A stretch of DNA of 64,000 nt from contig JAJFPB010000002.1 in assembly GCA_020881915.1 (NCBI GenBank), positions 4,599,001 to 4,663,000 of the forward strand, read 5' to 3'. Of the stretch, positions 21,431 to 34,443 are shown one piece after another. The position numbers and the translations under genes were made by a program. The stretch comes from Paramyrothecium sp. XJ0827. Lineage: Eukaryota > Ascomycota > Sordariomycetes > Hypocreales > Stachybotryaceae. Position 1 is the first letter of the stretch; every line of letters starts with the position of its first letter. The notes beneath the pieces were generated by a model that searched no databases, was not told the origin of the DNA, and worked only from the letters and a program-made list of their open reading frames with translations.

Positions 21431-23050
21431 CTATGGGTCGTACCGGTCGAGACTATCCTTCACGGGTTTGTATGTAAATTCATCAAATTCCGCTCTCGCT
21501 GCTGTGCCATTCAGATCAGAGCACGCCAGGCCAACAAATGCGCCTGTGAAGCTGCCGTGGTTTGCATGCCCACCGCACTCGTCCGACAGAATCGATGCGT
21601 CTAATACAGGCCCAATTTCCTTCCAATCCTGACCCTCTAGAGCATATCGGAATTGAAGCGTCAACCCTCCACGGATGCTCAGTCCCAAGCGCACTCTGCC
21701 TTCGTTGGGGATCCGCACAGGCTGCAGCAATGACTCTTCTTGCAATTTGCCCGTCGGCCAAGACCCCTCGGAACGGAGGATAAGCAGCTCCCGCTGGCCA
21801 TCTGAATGGGCTGAGACGGCGAGGTAAAAGAAGTTGTAACGGGAGTAGTATGCGGTCAGGCCTGCGAATTGACGTTCGTTGATTGGCTTGAAATCGACGA
21901 TTGTTGTTGCATCATATGAAAAATGCGTCTGTCGCCTGGCTACCAGACTTTGCTCGAACCACGAGCCCACACTCTCGCGGCCGATCAGTGTAAGTTTCCC
22001 ACCCTCAGTGGAGAAGATGCGTTCCGGCTCAGGAGTTCGCAACCACTGGAAGTCTTGGTGAAGCCCGTTCTTGAAATCGTAGTGCTGCTCTTCCCAATAT
22101 TTTCCCTCGTCGGAGGTTCCCGGAACTTCAACGTACAATGAAGGTACAGGTCCGTTCTTCACATACAGCCAGTCATCCTTGTCCCAGTAAGCTTCCTGGA
22201 TAGCAGTCTCACGGCCCAGGACGCATCGCCGATCTTGGCCAACAGGCCGTCCTGTAAGATGGACTAGGTAAACCTTTCCATCTGGTGTCTCGACGATGTC
22301 GCCATGTCCTGCTCTTTGCAATGAAGCCAACGGTTTATCCTTGGACGACAGAATGTGCTGTTGGGGATGCGTCTCGTATGGACCATCGATGTTCTTTGAT
22401 CGGGCAAATGTACAGGCATGACCGTACCCTGTCCCGCCCTCGGCTACCAACAAATAATACCAGCCGTTCCGCTTGTACATGTGTGGCGCCTCGATGAGTT
22501 TCAAGTCCGTGCCTTGATAGACGTTCTTCACGGGACCTATGAGCCCTCCTTTCTCAGGATCAAACTCTTGCAAGGCAATCCCGGCAAATGTCAATGGCCG
22601 CCTACGGTGGTCCCAAAGCATATTCACAAACCACTTCTTGCCATCATCGTCGTGGAAGAGTGAAGGGTCAAAGCCTGAAGAATTGGCATAAATCGGATCA
22701 GACCATGGGCCAGCAATTTCTTTGGCATGCACAATGTAATTGTGAGCATCCTTGAACGAGCCGTCTAGACGCTTGACGTCCGTATAGACCAACCAGAAAC
22801 GCTCTCCGTCGTGTGTAAGGCACGGTGCCCAGATACCACCACAGTCAGGATCACCGCGCATATCCAGCTGGCTCTTACGGTTAAGAGGTCGAATGATGAG
22901 AGTCCAGTTGGCAAGATCGCGCGAGTGATGGATCTGCACGCCGGGATACCATTCAAACGTCGATGTCGCAATGTAGTAGTCTTCTCCCACTCGAAGTATC
23001 GAGGGATCCGGGTTGAAGCCGGGCAGAATGGGATTGCGGACTTTCGGCAT
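21431..23050 (-). CDS. GH43-family beta-xylosidase / alpha-arabinofuranosidase, intracellular
   Basis: A single-exon gene of 539 residues, full length for the GH43 group with an N-terminal five-bladed beta-propeller (about 1-310) and a C-terminal beta-sandwich. The catalytic set is complete: general base Asp15 in PGFNPDPSI, pKa-modulating Asp128 in SGFDPSLFHD, and general acid Glu187 in LKLIEAPHMYK. The sandwich domain carries GLTAYYSRYNFFYLAVS and the typical ending with GHANHGSFTGAFVGL. There is no signal peptide, as in fungal enzymes that split imported xylobiose or short xylo-oligomers to xylose inside the cell. No transporter or regulator of xylan use lies beside it. The family call is firm; the xylosidase/arabinosidase balance cannot be read from sequence. 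Confidence 0.93.
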   Translation of the reverse strand: MPKVRNPILPGFNPDPSILRVGEDYYIATSTFEWYPGVQIHHSRDLANWTLIIRPLNRKSQLDMRGDPDCGGIWAPCLTHDGERFWLVYTDVKRLDGSFKDAHNYIVHAKEIAGPWSDPIYANSSGFDPSLFHDDDGKKWFVNMLWDHRRRPLTFAGIALQEFDPEKGGLIGPVKNVYQGTDLKLIEAPHMYKRNGWYYLLVAEGGTGYGHACTFARSKNIDGPYETHPQQHILSSKDKPLASLQRAGHGDIVETPDGKVYLVHLTGRPVGQDRRCVLGRETAIQEAYWDKDDWLYVKNGPVPSLYVEVPGTSDEGKYWEEQHYDFKNGLHQDFQWLRTPEPERIFSTEGGKLTLIGRESVGSWFEQSLVARRQTHFSYDATTIVDFKPINERQFAGLTAYYSRYNFFYLAVSAHSDGQRELLILRSEGSWPTGKLQEESLLQPVRIPNEGRVRLGLSIRGGLTLQFRYALEGQDWKEIGPVLDASILSDECGGHANHGSFTGAFVGLACSDLNGTAARAEFDEFTYKPVKDSLDRYDP

Positions 23051-24113
23051 GGTGATGAGCTGCTTGCGTTGTGTCGTATCTTGTTTCTTAGAGTGAGTAA
23101 ATGCTCACAGCAAGACTCACGCTGAGTTTTGATCATCAAGACGATGACCTTATAACTTGATGCCTAAGAGTGCGGAGTCGCCCGGTGGTTTCACCTTTAA
23201 CCGGCATTAGCATCAACCGTATCCGCACTCGACTCCAGGTTGTGGGAAATAGCCGACAAATCAGAATCGTGACCCACTGGCCCTATGGAATGACGACAAT
23301 GCGTCTTCGAACTGCGGAGCAGTTTCGAATCTCCTATTCATATATCGCCTGGCACTGTCACACTCAAGGAGCTCGCTCCATCATTTCTTCTGTTGGTTCA
23401 CGACCTTGGTCAAGAGCATCCAGATCCGCTTCAAATCAGGGCTGGTCTGGCATATACATACCATAGCCAAGGTCAGTACACCGAAGCATAGCAACTATAT
23501 TTTACTACACATTGAACAGTAGTGAACGCCATCATCTTGATACCCTTGAGATAGGGGCCCTGTTAACTCTTTACCTCCGACTCCCGAGACTGATGCAGCA
23601 ATGCGAAGGAATTTGGTGCAGCGGTAATGAATGCTATGGATTGAAGTGCTCCAAACTCGAATATCGTAATTTATTGTCGAGGTTCTGGGTTGGCCACCAA
23701 GGCTGAAGTCATAGTCATACCAGTTCCACCTCGACTAAGGTATATTCTAGGACGCCAACTTAACAGATACTTGATCGTTATGAAAGAGTTTGAGATGGGA
23801 GGCCAGAATTTTCGACGCATAGCTCTGTTGCAGTAGATATTTTTCGTCAGATCCTCAGCTTATTCTTATTCCAGCCCCTCGTACACCCAACACAGTAGGA
23901 GGTTCTCAGCTTCTTACTACCAGGAAATGGGAGCGCTCTTAAGAAACCCCCAAGGCTTTAGGGCTGTGGCCTTCGGATAAAATGCGGCATTTTGACTCAC
24001 CCATTTCGCCAGTCGGGCTCGCAAAGACGTGTGCACCTCCATATCGTCCGCCTTCCCCAGTTCTCGTTTCCACTTATGAAACAACGAAGAAGCTCCACCG
24101 TACATCAGCCAAA
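23051..24113. other. Divergent intergenic region
   Basis: Promoter space of the xylosidase and the ankyrin gene. An in-frame extension of the ankyrin ORF back to 23982 exists but looks non-coding. No repeat or RNA gene seen. Confidence 0.5.
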
Positions 24114-25874
24114 ATGGTATTATTGCTTGACTTACCAGAGGAATTGATTTTCCACGCATTCGCCCGCTTTTCAGCGGAGCCAGATACGAACGCCATTGCC
24201 CAGACCAATCGCTACCTTCATGAGATATTGAATCCCTATCTCTACCGCCACAACGCACAATACTCTGGCTGCTCGGCCTTGACCTGGGCGATCCACCATG
24301 GACTTCGAAACACAGCGAAGATGGCCCTGGACATCGGCAGAAAGTACATCACTGTGGAAGGCCAGATACAAGCGGCATTTCTTCAGGCAGCAGCAGGAGG
24401 CCATAGCTCAATAGTCGAGCTTCTGCTTGACAACGGCGCGGAAGTCAATGTCGACGGTGGTCACCATGGCAACGCATTACAAGCAGCTTCGTATGGGGGT
24501 CATGTGCAAGTAGTGAAACTGCTGCTTGATAGTGGTGCAGACATAAATATGCAAGGTGGAGTCTTTGGTAATGCTCTGCAAGCGGCTTCAGCCAGGGGTC
24601 ATGAACAACTAGTTGAGTTGCTTATATACTATGGTGCCAACATTAATGCCGAAGGTGGGCACTATGGCTGCGCTTTACAAGCGGCTTGCTCTGCCGAACA
24701 TCAATTCAACCAGAGCACCCAAGCTGGCAGGAGCGCGGCCAAGATATTACTCGAACAAGGCGCCCATGTCAATGTTGGAGGTGGCATATATGGAAGCGCT
24801 CTACAGGCAGCTGCATCCGCCGGCTCCGATCAGCTCGTGAAGCTGCTCATAGAAAAAGGCGCTGACACTAATGCCCAAGGCGGCGAGTTGGGCAATGCTC
24901 TGCAGGCAGCCTCTTTATCTGGCTCCAGCGAAGCAGTAGGGCTGCTTCTTGCCAGCCGCGCTGATATAAATGCGCAAGGAGGCGCCTATGGCAGCGCATT
25001 AAAAGCGGCATTGGCCATGTGCCATACGCAGGTGGTGAAGCTGCTTATTGAGCATGGTGCTGATCCTAAAACAGGAGGCGAGGACGTGGGCGGTCTTCTC
25101 GCCGCGCTCATAGACGCTGATGACGAAGGCGACGAGATGGTGGAATTGGCGGAGTTGCTGATAGGCTTGGGCGATGGTATGCAAAGAAAAGATTTCAGCA
25201 AAGCGATGGTAGTAGCTTCGCGGAGAGGAAGCCAACGGATTATGAAGCTACTGATCGAGCAAGGCGTCGATGTCAACGCCCACACCAGTCACTTTAGTAG
25301 TTGCCTTCAGACAGCTTCGTGGTATGGCCATGAGCCGGCGGTGAGGCTACTTCTTGATAACGGCGCCGATGTAAATGCACAAGGAGGACACTTTGGCAGT
25401 GCATTACAAGCGGCCGCGTGTGGAGATTGTGAAGACATAGTGCGGCTTCTACTCGAACGCGACGCCGACGTCAACTTGCAGAATCAACATTGCCCTGCCC
25501 TGGTAGCTGCTTGCTTTGCAGGATATGAGCAGATAGCGAGACTGCTGCTTGATAACGGCGCCAATATCCACATTCAAGATGAGCGGTACGGCAATGCTAT
25601 CTATGCGGCTTCAAAGTTTGGCAGTACACAGCTGGTACAACTGCTCCTCGGTCATGGCGCCGATGCTGGCGCTCAAGGAGGAGATTATGGCAATGCTCTC
25701 CAAGCGGCATCTTTGGGGGGTCATAAGCAAGTCGTGGAGTTGCTACTTGATGAAGGCGTCGATGTCAATGCACATGGAGGAATCTACGGCACTGCTTTAC
25801 AAGCGGCTTCGTTTGGGGGTCATGAGCAGGTGGCGAAACTGCTAATCGACAGAGGTGCCAATAGGAATGTTTGA
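24114..25874 (+). CDS. F-box protein with about 15 ankyrin repeats
   Basis: I start at 24114, where MVLLLDLPEELIFHAFARF opens a recognisable F-box (residues about 4-45), giving 586 residues. The rest is an ankyrin array of about 15 units of 33-35 residues whose core is GGxxGNALQAASxGGHxQVVxLLLDxGADVNAQ. Units around residues 310-375 are degenerate. The array stops abruptly after LLIDRGANRNV. F-box proteins join SCF ubiquitin ligases through Skp1 and use the other domain to hold a target; that role is family knowledge. The GNALQAAS-type ankyrin unit is common in large, variable fungal families. Single exon, no membrane segment. The high similarity between units suggests recent unit exchange or expansion. 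Confidence 0.88.
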   Translation: MVLLLDLPEELIFHAFARFSAEPDTNAIAQTNRYLHEILNPYLYRHNAQYSGCSALTWAIHHGLRNTAKMALDIGRKYITVEGQIQAAFLQAAAGGHSSIVELLLDNGAEVNVDGGHHGNALQAASYGGHVQVVKLLLDSGADINMQGGVFGNALQAASARGHEQLVELLIYYGANINAEGGHYGCALQAACSAEHQFNQSTQAGRSAAKILLEQGAHVNVGGGIYGSALQAAASAGSDQLVKLLIEKGADTNAQGGELGNALQAASLSGSSEAVGLLLASRADINAQGGAYGSALKAALAMCHTQVVKLLIEHGADPKTGGEDVGGLLAALIDADDEGDEMVELAELLIGLGDGMQRKDFSKAMVVASRRGSQRIMKLLIEQGVDVNAHTSHFSSCLQTASWYGHEPAVRLLLDNGADVNAQGGHFGSALQAAACGDCEDIVRLLLERDADVNLQNQHCPALVAACFAGYEQIARLLLDNGANIHIQDERYGNAIYAASKFGSTQLVQLLLGHGADAGAQGGDYGNALQAASLGGHKQVVELLLDEGVDVNAHGGIYGTALQAASFGGHEQVAKLLIDRGANRNV

Positions 25875-26964
25875 TGTGCGTTAGACGGCTGGGCGCCATG
25901 GACGCTCCATACCAATCCTGAGGTTACTGATGGGTCAAGGTGCTGATACGTCTATCTGGGATGGGTGCCCTACCAGCATTCGGGAGAGGCCAAGGCCAAG
26001 GGCACATTGCTTGGGATGGTTTGAGCTTGAGAAGGCAGGAAGTGAGTAGAGAAGAAGCGGGTATGTCAAGTCGCAGAACCTAGGTTTTGCCATGGGATGC
26101 GTCTAATACGGCGAATACATAAACTTCTCTTGGAAAAATTCGAGCCATAATAACTTCTCTCTGGAGTGGCGCGTGCCATGTTCATAAGTCGAGGATTATA
26201 CTTATATCTGAGCTTCTTGTACCACCGATCTGCGCATGGACCCCATACTATTCAGACGCACACAGATAGCTACTGATACTCCTATCAATTTCTATTAAGT
26301 TGAGCTCTTGTCTTTTCGAACCAAGACTTAAGCTGCTGATTAGGGATCACGATTGAGAAAACGTAGTAAATACAGACATATGAATCGACCAGCAACGATC
26401 GCACGAAACGAAACTAAAGAGATTAGAACCCAGTGCATGTTCATCCCGTTTCTCCACAAACAGACACTATACATAAACACAATAATTGACGCCAGGAAAA
26501 ATGCAGGAAGAGGCTATTTTGGACTCAAGTCTAATGTCAAATTTGCGCCACGACCTTGAATATGGTACACAGCTGACAAGAACAGGTGGTTCGAATGTCC
26601 CTTGTCTTCTTGAAGGATTTGTAGAGCCAGGGTAAAGCTTTTCCGAGCCATGATCCATGCTGCATTAGTATGCCATGTTTAAAGACAACCAATCACGAGG
26701 ATTCGGCACACGCAAGAGTGATAAGGTGCTAAGTTATCTCTCCCTGATTCGACAACGTCGTCCTCGCTAGTGGGCAAGCTCCTTTTAGTGCGCTTTCTCC
26801 TATCTCAATGGGTCTCTAGCTTGTGATTAGTCATTGGCCGGGTGAGTCAATGAGGGGTTTTATTTGATTTACTTACAGCGTAGCTTGCTTTCCGTTAACG
26901 TGTTGAAAAAGACCAATCGGGACTGTCTGAGTTGTTCGTTTCGGGCAACCACTTACAGAGCACG
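25875..26964. other. Intergenic region
   Basis: About 1.1 kb between two + strand genes. The first bases after the ankyrin stop still look like a decayed ankyrin end (a reading such as LLMGQGADTSI near 25930), suggesting the array once ran on. Otherwise nothing recognised. Confidence 0.45.
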
Positions 26965-28428
26965 ATGGGGACTACGGAAACTCTGCCTGCGCAGACTCTC
27001 GAGCTGAAGACGCTTGGTGCAGCCTCGAGACCGAAAGAAGTGCCTGTTCTCCTCGCGCCTGGCCGCCGGCTCGGGCCCGACAATGGCAATGAGGCGGACC
27101 AAGCACACGAGAGCGGCCAACCTGGTAGTGCCACGGCCGTTCGCGCCCTGGAGAAATGGAACGCCCCCAATGGCAACGTATTCAGGGTTGCCGCAGTCTT
27201 TCTGTCTCTTTTCCTCTCGGGCGCCAATGACGCGGCCTACGGTGCCCTGATCCCCTACCTCGAGACGTACTACGGCCTGTCCTACCTCGTCGTCTCCCTT
27301 ATCTTCCTCGCCCCCTTTGCCGGCTTCGTCATCTCGGCGTGCACCAACAGCTGGCTGCACCTCAACATTGGCCAGCGCTGGATCGGCTTCACCGTCGGTG
27401 CTTGCCACACCATTACCTACCTGATACTGTCGCAGCATCCGCCGTATCCCGTCCTGGTCTTTGCCTACGCCATCACTGGCCTGGGCAACGGGCTCGGACT
27501 CGCGGCGTGGAACTCATTCATAGGCAATTTGGCGAGGTCCAATGAGTTGTTGGGATTCATGCACGCAGTGTACGGCGCGGGCGCAACCGTGAGTCCGTTG
27601 ATTGCAACGACAATGATTACCCAGGGAGGCCTTCAGTGGTATCACTTTTACTATATCCTTGTAAGTTAATCATGAACATGCCGTTTGCGATGAAGCGTAA
27701 CCAGTACCGCTCACAATTCCGCCTTCTTCAAGCTGGCAATAGCTGCCTTGGAGTGCGGCGCTCTCACCTGGGCATTTTGGACAAAGACGGCTCAAAACTA
27801 TCGCGAAACCGTCCACACAGAAGGCTCCCGAGGAGAAGGTACGCGGGTAGCACTCTTTTCCATGCCCCACGCCCGAATTGTCTGGCTTTGTGCCGTGTTT
27901 CTGCTGGGATACGTCGGCGTTGAGGTCGCCCTCGGCGGCTGGATTGTGCAGTTCATGCTGCGCGTGCGCCACGCGAACCCCTTTGACGCTGGCATGACGT
28001 CCGTTGGGTTCTGGCTAGGCATCACCATAGGACGCACAGTGCTTGGTATGGTCATCTCGAGGGTTGGTGTCAAGCTCTCGCTTCTCATCTTCCTTCCTGT
28101 AACCGTAGGCCTGCAGCTCATCCTGTGGCTCGTTCCCCAGTTCTACGTCTCCGCCGTGGCCGTAGCCCTTCAGGGCTTCTTCCTTGGCCCCATGTTTCCC
28201 TGCGTCATTGCAGCTGCAACGATGCTCCTGCCTCGACATCTTCACGTCAGCGCGATCGGGTTTGCGGCGGCCTTTGGTGGTAGCGGTGCGGCGGTGCTGC
28301 CTTTTGCTGTGGGCGCCATTGCTGAGGCCGAAGGTGTGCAGGTGCTCCAGCCCATTATTCTCGCCATTTTGGTGTGTTTGCTGGTGGTCTGGCTCGGTCT
28401 GCCAAAGATCGAGAAGAAGAGTGAGTAG
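26965..28428 (+). CDS. MFS transporter, Bsc6/fucose-permease-like group
   Basis: Exons 26965-27660 and 27733-28428 around a 72-bp intron (GTAAGT donor; acceptor TTCAAG at 27732 is my best in-frame choice) give 463 residues. About 70 hydrophilic residues precede twelve predicted membrane segments. Family marks are SLFLSGANDAAYGALIPYLE in helix 1, GLGNGLGLAAWNSF, the mid-protein WYHFYYIL, and FFLGPMFPCVIAA in helix 10. The group is sometimes labelled bypass-of-stop-codon-6-like; substrates are mostly unknown. The coding sequence is strikingly GC-rich at third codon positions, like the protease downstream and unlike most genes in the window. No sugar-use genes lie beside it. The alternative upstream ATG at 26932 would add 11 residues. 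Confidence 0.85.
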
Positions 28429-29098
28429 TAGGATCAAAAGAATATTGTCGGCAATTAAGAGACAGGGCGGTAAGCTGGTACAGTGGGTCGCAGTTTGAAG
28501 AACAAACAGGAGACCATGCTGATGTACGGGAAATAACTCCATCTATACATAGAATTGCTCCTTATTGCTACTCATCACGGTTCAGGGGCCAAGGCATCCA
28601 TCGTCATGAGAAAGAGGCTCATGGGGGAACAGAACGCGTTCTGACGAACAATGTGATTCTATATCTCATGTTCCCACTTCCTGCTTATGTCTCTTGAGGG
28701 TTTGAATGCTGTAAAATGCTGGCTGGGTCCTGAAAATGGCTGCATCTAAATTGCTTCAACGCAACTTGTCTTAAGAATCTTGAAAGAGATGGAGATTGTC
28801 GAAGGTTCGTGCTGTCACGTCAAGGTCAATCAACGATTGGGTTGTAAAGGAACTACAAGTCATTTTACTTTGACATACCCAAATTTTTCAGTGAATCTTA
28901 TAGTCATTTGCATGAGAGACTAAGATGATCTTCCCGGATAATTCCATATGAATGAAACTAAGAGAGGGATGATAGCCGTCAACTATTCATTCACAATGTC
29001 ACCGTGGTCACACAGGTACGTAAATGTAAGGTATGAAAATCGGTATTCTCTACACTCGTCTATCTGTATCATTACACTTCAAATCCAGAACCTGGTGC
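28429..29098. other. Convergent intergenic region
   Basis: 3' flanks of the MFS and protease genes; no coding signal seen. Confidence 0.55.
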
Positions 29099-30655
<1,557 letters not shown>

Positions 30656-32745
30656 TCACCAGACATGATGTCGTCAAAACAACCTGTCGGCAACAGCGAC
30701 ATGCAGGCCATCCTGCAGCGGCAATTGTCATCGCCAACTGCCCTGACTGTGCCCCCCCTGGTTCAGGGATCGCCTCTGAGGCTCTCACGCGCACTCATAG
30801 GCTGGGCAGGGTCCTACCCACTTCGGTCCCCCCCTCTTATCGACACCTTCTTTATCCGGGCGTGCGCTCAGCACAAAGGTTGCATCGCAGTTGCATCGCA
30901 GGACACCCTTTCGTCCCGCCCGGGGCGCGGTTCGGGCCCCTTGGTGTTACGGGCACTGAGGGAACGAGTGGCTGAGCCGGCGCTCTGGGGCTGCATGAGC
31001 CAGACTGCCAGTTGCAGTGGTTGTGAAGCCTGCGATAGCGGGACATCTGCCGCCAAGGCCTTTCTGGTCTGTGGGACGGGACGAATGGCATCATCCAACC
31101 CCCCATGCAGGCGATAACGGTAACGGTGCAGATCCCTGCCCAGGGGGGCAACTCCACACACAGAGAGGCGACCCTGAGGGGCCTGTGCTCTACGAATGGA
31201 GGGTCAGGAGGCGGAGACAGGCAGATTCGACCTAATTATGGGCATCTGTTATCTCGAAGATCGGGTTCAGCCGATGCCTTGGCCTGGGCTCAGTCAGTGT
31301 AGGATCCGGGCTTTACTGATGTTGATCGCCAGCGCCGGCGCATATCACACGACACCAGTGCGTCTCCGGCTATCGCCATTCTCGGTTCACGGGATTGATT
31401 GCCTTACCCATCGTCAGCCAACGATAAGCAGGGCACTCGCAGCTGCATATTGCACGCATGCTGGTTGCGCGCCCCTCCTGGCCAACTTGTCGCAGCGTCA
31501 CCTGCCAATGGGGAGCAATAGCAGACGTCTTATTCCATCTAACAGAGCAGGTTCGACAAAGGAACCTTTGATCTTTTGGTCGTTGGTCTTGGTCTAGGCC
31601 GAGCTTTCCGCCTGACCTTCCTCATTCGCTAGTGATCCTGTTTCATCGCAACCTCCTCGAAGCGCGGTGCTGAGCGAGGTTACATTTCGTCAGCTGCAAT
31701 ATGCGGTCCCATGGGATTGAATGGCCATGGCAGGGGAAGCGCAGAAAGGAGATGCTTTCGTTCTCGGCTCAATCGAGACTCTGTCGCCACCGCCGCGGGG
31801 AAACAGGGACCCGACGGATGCACCTCAGCAGCTGAAGAGTCAAGGACCCCGTTCAGCCGTCCGATTGCAACTATAGGGTAGCCATCCAGCACATGGGTTT
31901 TGGTACCGTGACAGCATCGGGGAATGCATATGGATGTAGCAAATGGCAATTAAATGCAATCTCTTCAATTGACCGGTTCCAATATATGGCTTTTTAATGT
32001 CAACTGATTCAAGGGCTCTGCAGTGAATTAGAGTGTTTGCAAGCCGGACGGTTGGCTTGCGGACCACACGCAATAGCTATGAGCACTCAATTATTCAACT
32101 ACCCGCATGTTCCGCGGATTGTTAATTATTAACTTACGCTCAAAATACGAATAAATACATGAAAAGCAAACATGGAACTCAAGGGCTTGATTCAAACTCA
32201 TCGGCTTTCGGGATTCTCAGCGCGATTGGCTGTGCCAACTCTACTTTTAGGTTACCTTGCTCGTCGAAACATGACCCTCATTGGGCACTCAACAACCGCT
32301 GCGCGACACAACCATAACCACAAGTAATTTCTTAGATTATGCTTGCATAGCAGAGATTCAAAATAAGTAACAAATGCAAAAAAGAAAAGGAACATACAAC
32401 AGCCGGTGTTCGCTGGTCGTCACCGACCCAACTACTAATCTGCCGCTCACAAGTTTAATTAAGGGAGAGCGGACGGGATCCCATAAACAACGATATTCAG
32501 TCGAAGGACCTCCATTTGTGAAGGCGTGTGCCTCCGATTGTGGAGGCCAAGACCGCAGAAAATGGAGGTCATTGGACGCCATGGCTAAACACCGGCAAGG
32601 ATCGGATTATGTACTTTCCCCTTTCCTAGGAAGTACATACCGTTTAAAACGGTTTAACCTTTCGTCTTCACTATTTCCAGCAACGCTAACCACCCTCCGC
32701 TTGAAGTCGAAGACGGACTACCCTGTACCTGAAGCGAGGTCTCTG

Positions 32746-32761
32746 GACATTGCCGTGCCGT
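32746..32761 (+). repeat. 16-bp direct repeat, copy 1
   Basis: GACATTGCCGTGCCGT, identical to bases 33516-33531, 770 bases apart and in the same orientation. It may mark the ends of a small deleted element. Confidence 0.7.
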
Positions 32762-33515
32762 AAAAATTTTCACCCCTCAGAGCTGTTAGCGGCTTATTAG
32801 CAGGGGTCTGATTTTCAGGCCACTTTGCCACGCTTTTTGCTACTGCGCCCTATCGGGGCCCTAATAGCATAGATGAAGACCTTAGGGGAGTTCATCTTTA
32901 TCTGCAGAAGCTGGCTCCGACAATTTATCCACGCGGACCTCGTAGCACCCTTCGGAACCAAGATACTACGGGTATTGGAAAGCCTGCCTTTCTAAACAAC
33001 GGTAGCTAGTTGCGGAGGTTTTTCTCCCTGAAGGCAAGCTGCTAGATAGCCTCTGATTCCTTCCGAGGGTTTTTCCCTGCCGCCGCTCGCACCCGCCATT
33101 TCCATCGCTTAGTTACTGGAGCATGGACTGCAGCAGCAGCCCTAGCGGGCGAGCGAGAGAATTCTAACCGGGTAAAACCAAGGGTTGGCTAGATTTTACC
33201 TCATATTTCCGCTGATGGAATGGAGGCTTTGATGAGGAGTGCCTTAGAGCCTACGAAATGTTGGATGAAGGAGTAGAAGGCAAGGCAGTTGGAAAGGGGG
33301 TCATAGACACTTATACTGCGTACCTGGCGGCCGCCTCCCTAGAGTTGGGCTTAACAGCCCATCCAGAAAGCGAGATCTTACAAGAAGCGCTGGGCAATGC
33401 CTTCCGAGGCCGGGTCTCTAGATACTTTAGCTCAATACGTCCTGTGCCCCTATAGGGGACCTGAGCGGCCTGAAGGCCGCTGGACGGAAAATACATCAAT
33501 CAATCAATCAATCAA

Positions 33516-33531
33516 GACATTGCCGTGCCGT
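33516..33531 (+). repeat. 16-bp direct repeat, copy 2
   Basis: Second identical copy; it is preceded by a CAAT microsatellite (33496-33513) and followed directly by the 92-bp repeat that recurs at 48.7 kb. Confidence 0.7.
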
Positions 33532-33533
33532 GG

Positions 33534-33625
33534 GGCGGTATCTACCCTCACGGGTCCGTACAAACACGGGTCCTGTATTAGTCAGCAGATGCCCTATAAG
33601 GAATTCCATTACAGGGCATCTAGGC
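33534..33625 (-). repeat. 92-bp dispersed repeat, near-intact copy
   Basis: The reverse complement aligns without gaps to 48744-48835. By my count 14 positions differ and every one is C to T or G to A in the distant copy, nearly all at CpA/TpG or CpG. This copy is therefore close to the unmutated form of a transposon fragment. Confidence 0.85.
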
Positions 33626-34443
33626 TACGGCCGCCCGCATAGGCTCAATATGGCTGGAAACCGTCAATATAGCAATTCCAGTCCGTGAGCATGCAACATC
33701 GCGACCACTGTGACAATTCGAGTTGGCGAGGAAAAGAAGCAAAGAAGGACCCGCTTGGACAAGAAAAGGAATTTTGGAGTTTCAAGCACAGCTTGACCCG
33801 AACCTTCGCACCATAATCGATGCTAGTATGACCGAGAAAACAGCTCTCTCTTGTTGTGGCAGTATGCAGAACATATTGAGAAGTATCCAACCTGGTTAGA
33901 TGGGTACAGCGTGCTTTCGAGACTCTGTGCAGTATAGCCGGTACTCCCTCCAGCCAACTATTAATATTGAACGTCGTTTGCAGGAGACTAACTAGTCGGT
34001 TCTCTGCGGCATATCTGGGCTTCAGCTGACCCCAAAAGCAGAAATGGCCAGAAGTAGAGTGAAACACAGACTAAGGAATACTGCATGTAACCGGCTAAAT
34101 ACGACCTCTCTGCAATTTCGGGGGTGTCCATAGATGGGCATGCGGGTAAACTTCCATCTCAGTTGTTGATTACGTTTAATTAGACAAGGGTCTGTAACAA
34201 AATAATGCATTCTACCCTTCAATGACCACAATTTACCAACCTCAACTTGCTCCTCCCATAGCCAAGTCGAATCGAAACCGTTTCAGTTTCCATCGCATGA
34301 GCACCACGTGCTCTAAATATTAACCTTAACGAGCGTGGCTGGCTACCTTGAAACATATGGTTCATAAGTTATTTTCCCATCCTCATATGCGCCAAGGCGT
34401 GAAATGAAGAGTCTGACCTACTCTATTTGATAGAGCGTGCCAG
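33626..34443. other. Intergenic region
   Basis: A minus-strand ORF of 140 codons (33645-34067) exists, but it has no recognisable motif and abuts repeat debris, so I leave it uncalled. Nothing else seen. Confidence 0.45.

Noticed and set aside
31196..31597. 133-codon ORF
   Set aside because: No homology-like motifs, no promoter signs and several overlapping ORFs of equal quality on the other strand.
33645..34067. 140-codon minus-strand ORF
   Set aside because: Adjacent to repeat debris, no recognisable domain; could be real but is not supported.
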